DNA from: Kalaharituber pfeilii
Lineage: Eukaryota > Ascomycota > Pezizomycetes > Pezizales > Pezizaceae
Direction of reading: 5' to 3'
Length of the DNA stretch: 64,000 nt
Assembly: GCA_015179045.1 (NCBI GenBank)
Contig: WHUZ01000130.1
Coordinates: 58,648-122,647 of the forward strand
The first letter of the stretch is position 1. Each line of letters opens with the position of its first letter. The notes beneath the pieces were generated by a model. The model had not been told where the DNA came from and made no database searches. It saw nothing but the letters and a program-made list of their open reading frames with translations. This document shows, piece after piece, positions 61,431 through 64,000 of this stretch. The position numbers were made by a program, and so were the translations under genes.

Positions 61431-63719
61431 AAATCAACTTATTGGTCAGCCTCAACATTGACAGCAGAATGGCTAAAAGGGTTGATGAAAGCGTACCTAT
61501 TGAGTGAGGGGCTCAGGGAGATCTTCATCCAAACAGAAAACAGTGCATCGAGTGATGCCGCAACAGTGCGACTGGGACGAGCGGCAGAAGTATGGATATG
61601 ATGGGCTCGAGGCCGCATATGGATGCACTGTGCCAAAGCTTCTTATTTTGCACAAGGCTGCCATTATTATGCTTGAGGAGAACAAGGTTCAGGTGGGGGA
61701 AGGAAAAGGAAGCCATTGCAGAGGACAAGCAGGTATAGCTTGGAAAGTTGTACACTAAAATTCACTAAATGACCTTTTGTTTCGTTTCGTTCTGGGATTG
61801 TAGATGAGTTTTAGATTTTTTTTGCATTTATATTTCTCGGAAAGGTGTCCAAATAGCAGGCAAAGTTCACCCTGTCTAATACAAACAGGAGCGTTGAGAG
61901 CTGTTTTTGTAAAGCAATGCTCTTTCCCTCCCTTGTTTCTTTGGGGATATAAGGAAGGGGTTTTTATTCTTTTTTCGAAATGGGTGTAGCTGTTGCCATG
62001 GGTGTCTATCATGATGCAGAATCGTAAGATCGGATCAAGATATGTATCTGGGGCTTTTGCAAATAATGGCTAGTACTGCTTGAGCGTTTAGGATGTAGCT
62101 AACATGGACTAGACTCTAACAGCGGTTCTACATGGCATGCATTACCCTCACATCATGTTAACTGTTAGTCCTGAGGAGCACGGGAGTTTCCGACAGGGAA
62201 CAGAGACAGGGTCATAGACCATATGTTGCAGGGCTGACTCTAAAAACCCCAAGACGGGCCTGCTATGTAATCAATGTTGATTTTTTTTCTGTTGGTAAAT
62301 TTGATCCCCCCCCCTCCAAGAGTGTAACATCCTCTGGTGGTGCCACTTGATCATTTAATTTACCTTCGTTGATGGAAGCTACATCTAGACCCCGTAATAT
62401 GCCACGGGGACCCGAAAATGGAAACTTGAATTGAGTAGTGGGTGGAAAGATAGTGGCGTGGGGCCACGCGATGGGCTCCAGCTGGGGAAGGCTCGATAGC
62501 ATGGGCCTCGAGAATATATTTCCTTCGGGATATATTGCCTCTATTACCCTCATAGCTAGACCTAACATGAAGGCGCTTCAAAGTTCGTAGCTATGGCCGT
62601 AGAAATCGCCGAAATCGGATTTAAAAAAAGTCCTTTCATCACACAAAACAGAGCGTTGACAGAAAGCGTACTATGAAGTGAGAAATAGCGAACTCTATAT
62701 AACGTTTTTTTGGATTGTATTTCTGCAGCCTTCAACATTCAAGTCGTGCACCAGTGCATATGCACATCAAGTCACTCGATGCATAACTAGTAACGTCCCT
62801 CTCCCCACCGCCTACTTTTCTCCAACGAAAACAGCGCTCTTGTCAATATTTATGGCAAGTACATTATCCCCCTTCGCCAAGCCAGCACATGCAATAACGC
62901 GCTTACCAAATGTCAACTTCATGGTGACTTTTACCAGTCTATATAAGCGACTATTGGAGATGCGGCTGGAGGAAGGGGAGGTAGGGGCGGGGAGCGGGAC
63001 GGTAGGAGAGGGAGTTGTGAAACTCAACATGAGACTTGAGTTCAGGAGCTACCAACGAGCGTTAATTCCTGAAATGGTCTAATCAAAGGGCTGTGTTCCC
63101 TGTGAGGAATAGAATATGGGGGAAAAAAAAGTAAAGAAAAAAGGAAAAAGAAAAAAAGGCGACAAATTTGCATGCTAAAAAGCATATATGCACAAAGAAT
63201 TGGACCCGTATATTCCGGTCATTAAAAATTACGTGTGAATTCGACCACCTTTCTACGGCGCACTTTCTACACGGGGGAAGGTTAGGGGGAATTCAAAGTT
63301 CGCCGTATATAGTACAGTCTGCAGTATCGTGGTCGTACTTTATCGCAGCTCTGAGGTTTTGAATACCCTATTACCTCTTTTTTTAATTTTTTTTATCCCT
63401 TTGAATTTTGATTTCAATCCTAATGTTTATTTTCTTTGATATATATATATATTTTTCCCCTCTACTCTAGTGGAGAAAATGAATTCTAGCTTTATTTTCT
63501 TTCGCCGATTTGCTTTTTTGCATACTGTTACCCCCGGATGAGGGTAATGGCTGGCGCCGTTAGATTGTCTAGGAGGCAGCTTCCGACAGAGTGTCCAGTA
63601 ATCCTCCACCTACAGTTCGGCAAAAGTAACTATAAGAACAAACGCTCTAATACGAGAGTGCCGACCCTCTGGCCGGCGCGTGCCAGAGCCAAGTGTAGCT
63701 TGACTAGGGCAACGGTAAC
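61431..63719. other. Spacer with unassigned short frames
   Basis: A plus-strand frame at 61504-61758 and a minus-strand frame at 62263-62568 (contains MRVIEAIYPEGNIFSRPM) have natural-looking composition but no recognised motif. They may be relics of retrotransposon or other genes. Nothing else is supported. Confidence 0.4.
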
Positions 63720-64000
63720 ATATTATTTGAATTTTCATACCTATAGCTGAATAGAAACTAGATAAGAAGTCAGTAAGAAATTACAGGTAGAAAAAAAAAC
63801 AAAATAAAGTAAAATAAAAACTCTATTCAACAATGCAACTTTCTACTTATTTATTTATAAATACAATTATATTAGTTAAGAAGAAACTAGTTGTAAAATT
63901 TAATAACTTACTAACTAATATATATAAATTACTTTTATTTCTTAAATTAGAAATATTTTATATTTTTTATAGAATGAAATTTAAAAACCTATTATAATAG
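63720..64000. other. Start of a very AT-rich block
   Basis: After GGCGCGTGCCAG at about 63680 the composition drops suddenly to almost pure A/T with scattered G/C up to the window end. Such steps mark borders of AT-rich blocks in fungal genomes that carry mutated transposons. No frame or repeat unit can be recognised in the short piece visible. Confidence 0.6.

Overview
The window looks like nuclear DNA of a filamentous ascomycete (Pezizomycotina). Protein genes carry many short GT-AG introns (about 50-130 nt), conserved eukaryotic housekeeping genes are present, and there is a fungal Zn-cluster regulator, a Dal5-type permease and a Fus3/Kss1-type MAP kinase. The class cannot be fixed from sequence alone. 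Degenerate copies of a multicopy nuclease-like fungal family and a sharp step to very AT-rich DNA at the right edge suggest a repeat-laden genome.

Layout. 1-8.3 kb: gene-poor, with one 1.07-kb element bounded by long terminal inverted repeats. 8.4-9.3 kb (-): two-exon gene for an unknown protein. 11.0-14.0 kb (-): eight-exon Zn-cluster transcription factor. 14.0-20.5 kb: long spacer with a hexamer repeat, G-run and TTTTA tract. 20.5-22.6 kb (-): eleven-exon MFS permease. 24.0-27.3 kb (+): Sfb3/Lst1-type Sec24 paralogue. 29.1-30.3 kb: gene graveyard with two broken nuclease-like copies and a fragment resembling the COG5 N-terminus. 31.0-34.6 kb: about 16-unit tandem array (220-255 bp period) whose units hold a block like the A box of tRNA-Leu/Ser. 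35.2-38.9 kb (-): trehalose-6-phosphate phosphatase Tps2. 41.6-42.8 kb (-): MAP kinase. 45.4-45.7 kb: pogo-like MITE with TA flanks. 46.4-47.4 kb (-): uroporphyrinogen-III synthase. 48.1-51.2 kb (+): SEC24. 51.8-52.6 kb: direct duplication. 53.1-55.2 kb (-): CUE-domain protein of the Cue3/Rqt3-ASCC2 family. 55.8-59.0 kb (+): Reb1/TTF-I-type Myb factor. 59.0-64.0 kb: (TG)n tract, Gypsy pol remnant and an AT-rich edge.

Together the genes are mainly housekeeping: COPII cargo selection (SEC24 and its paralogue SFB3/LST1, same strand, about 24 kb apart), trehalose synthesis, heme synthesis, ribosome quality control, rDNA/chromatin binding and MAPK signalling. Two pairs are divergent and may share promoters: HEM4/SEC24 and CUE3/REB1.

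Three neighbouring conserved genes (SEC24, CUE3, REB1-like) each lack exactly one base beside a G/C homopolymer, while seven other multi-exon genes rebuild perfectly in frame. This points to local consensus errors rather than three pseudogenes. I found no rRNA gene, no convincing complete tRNA gene, no CRISPR array and no clearly new operon-like system. The most unusual element is the tandem array with the tRNA-like box.
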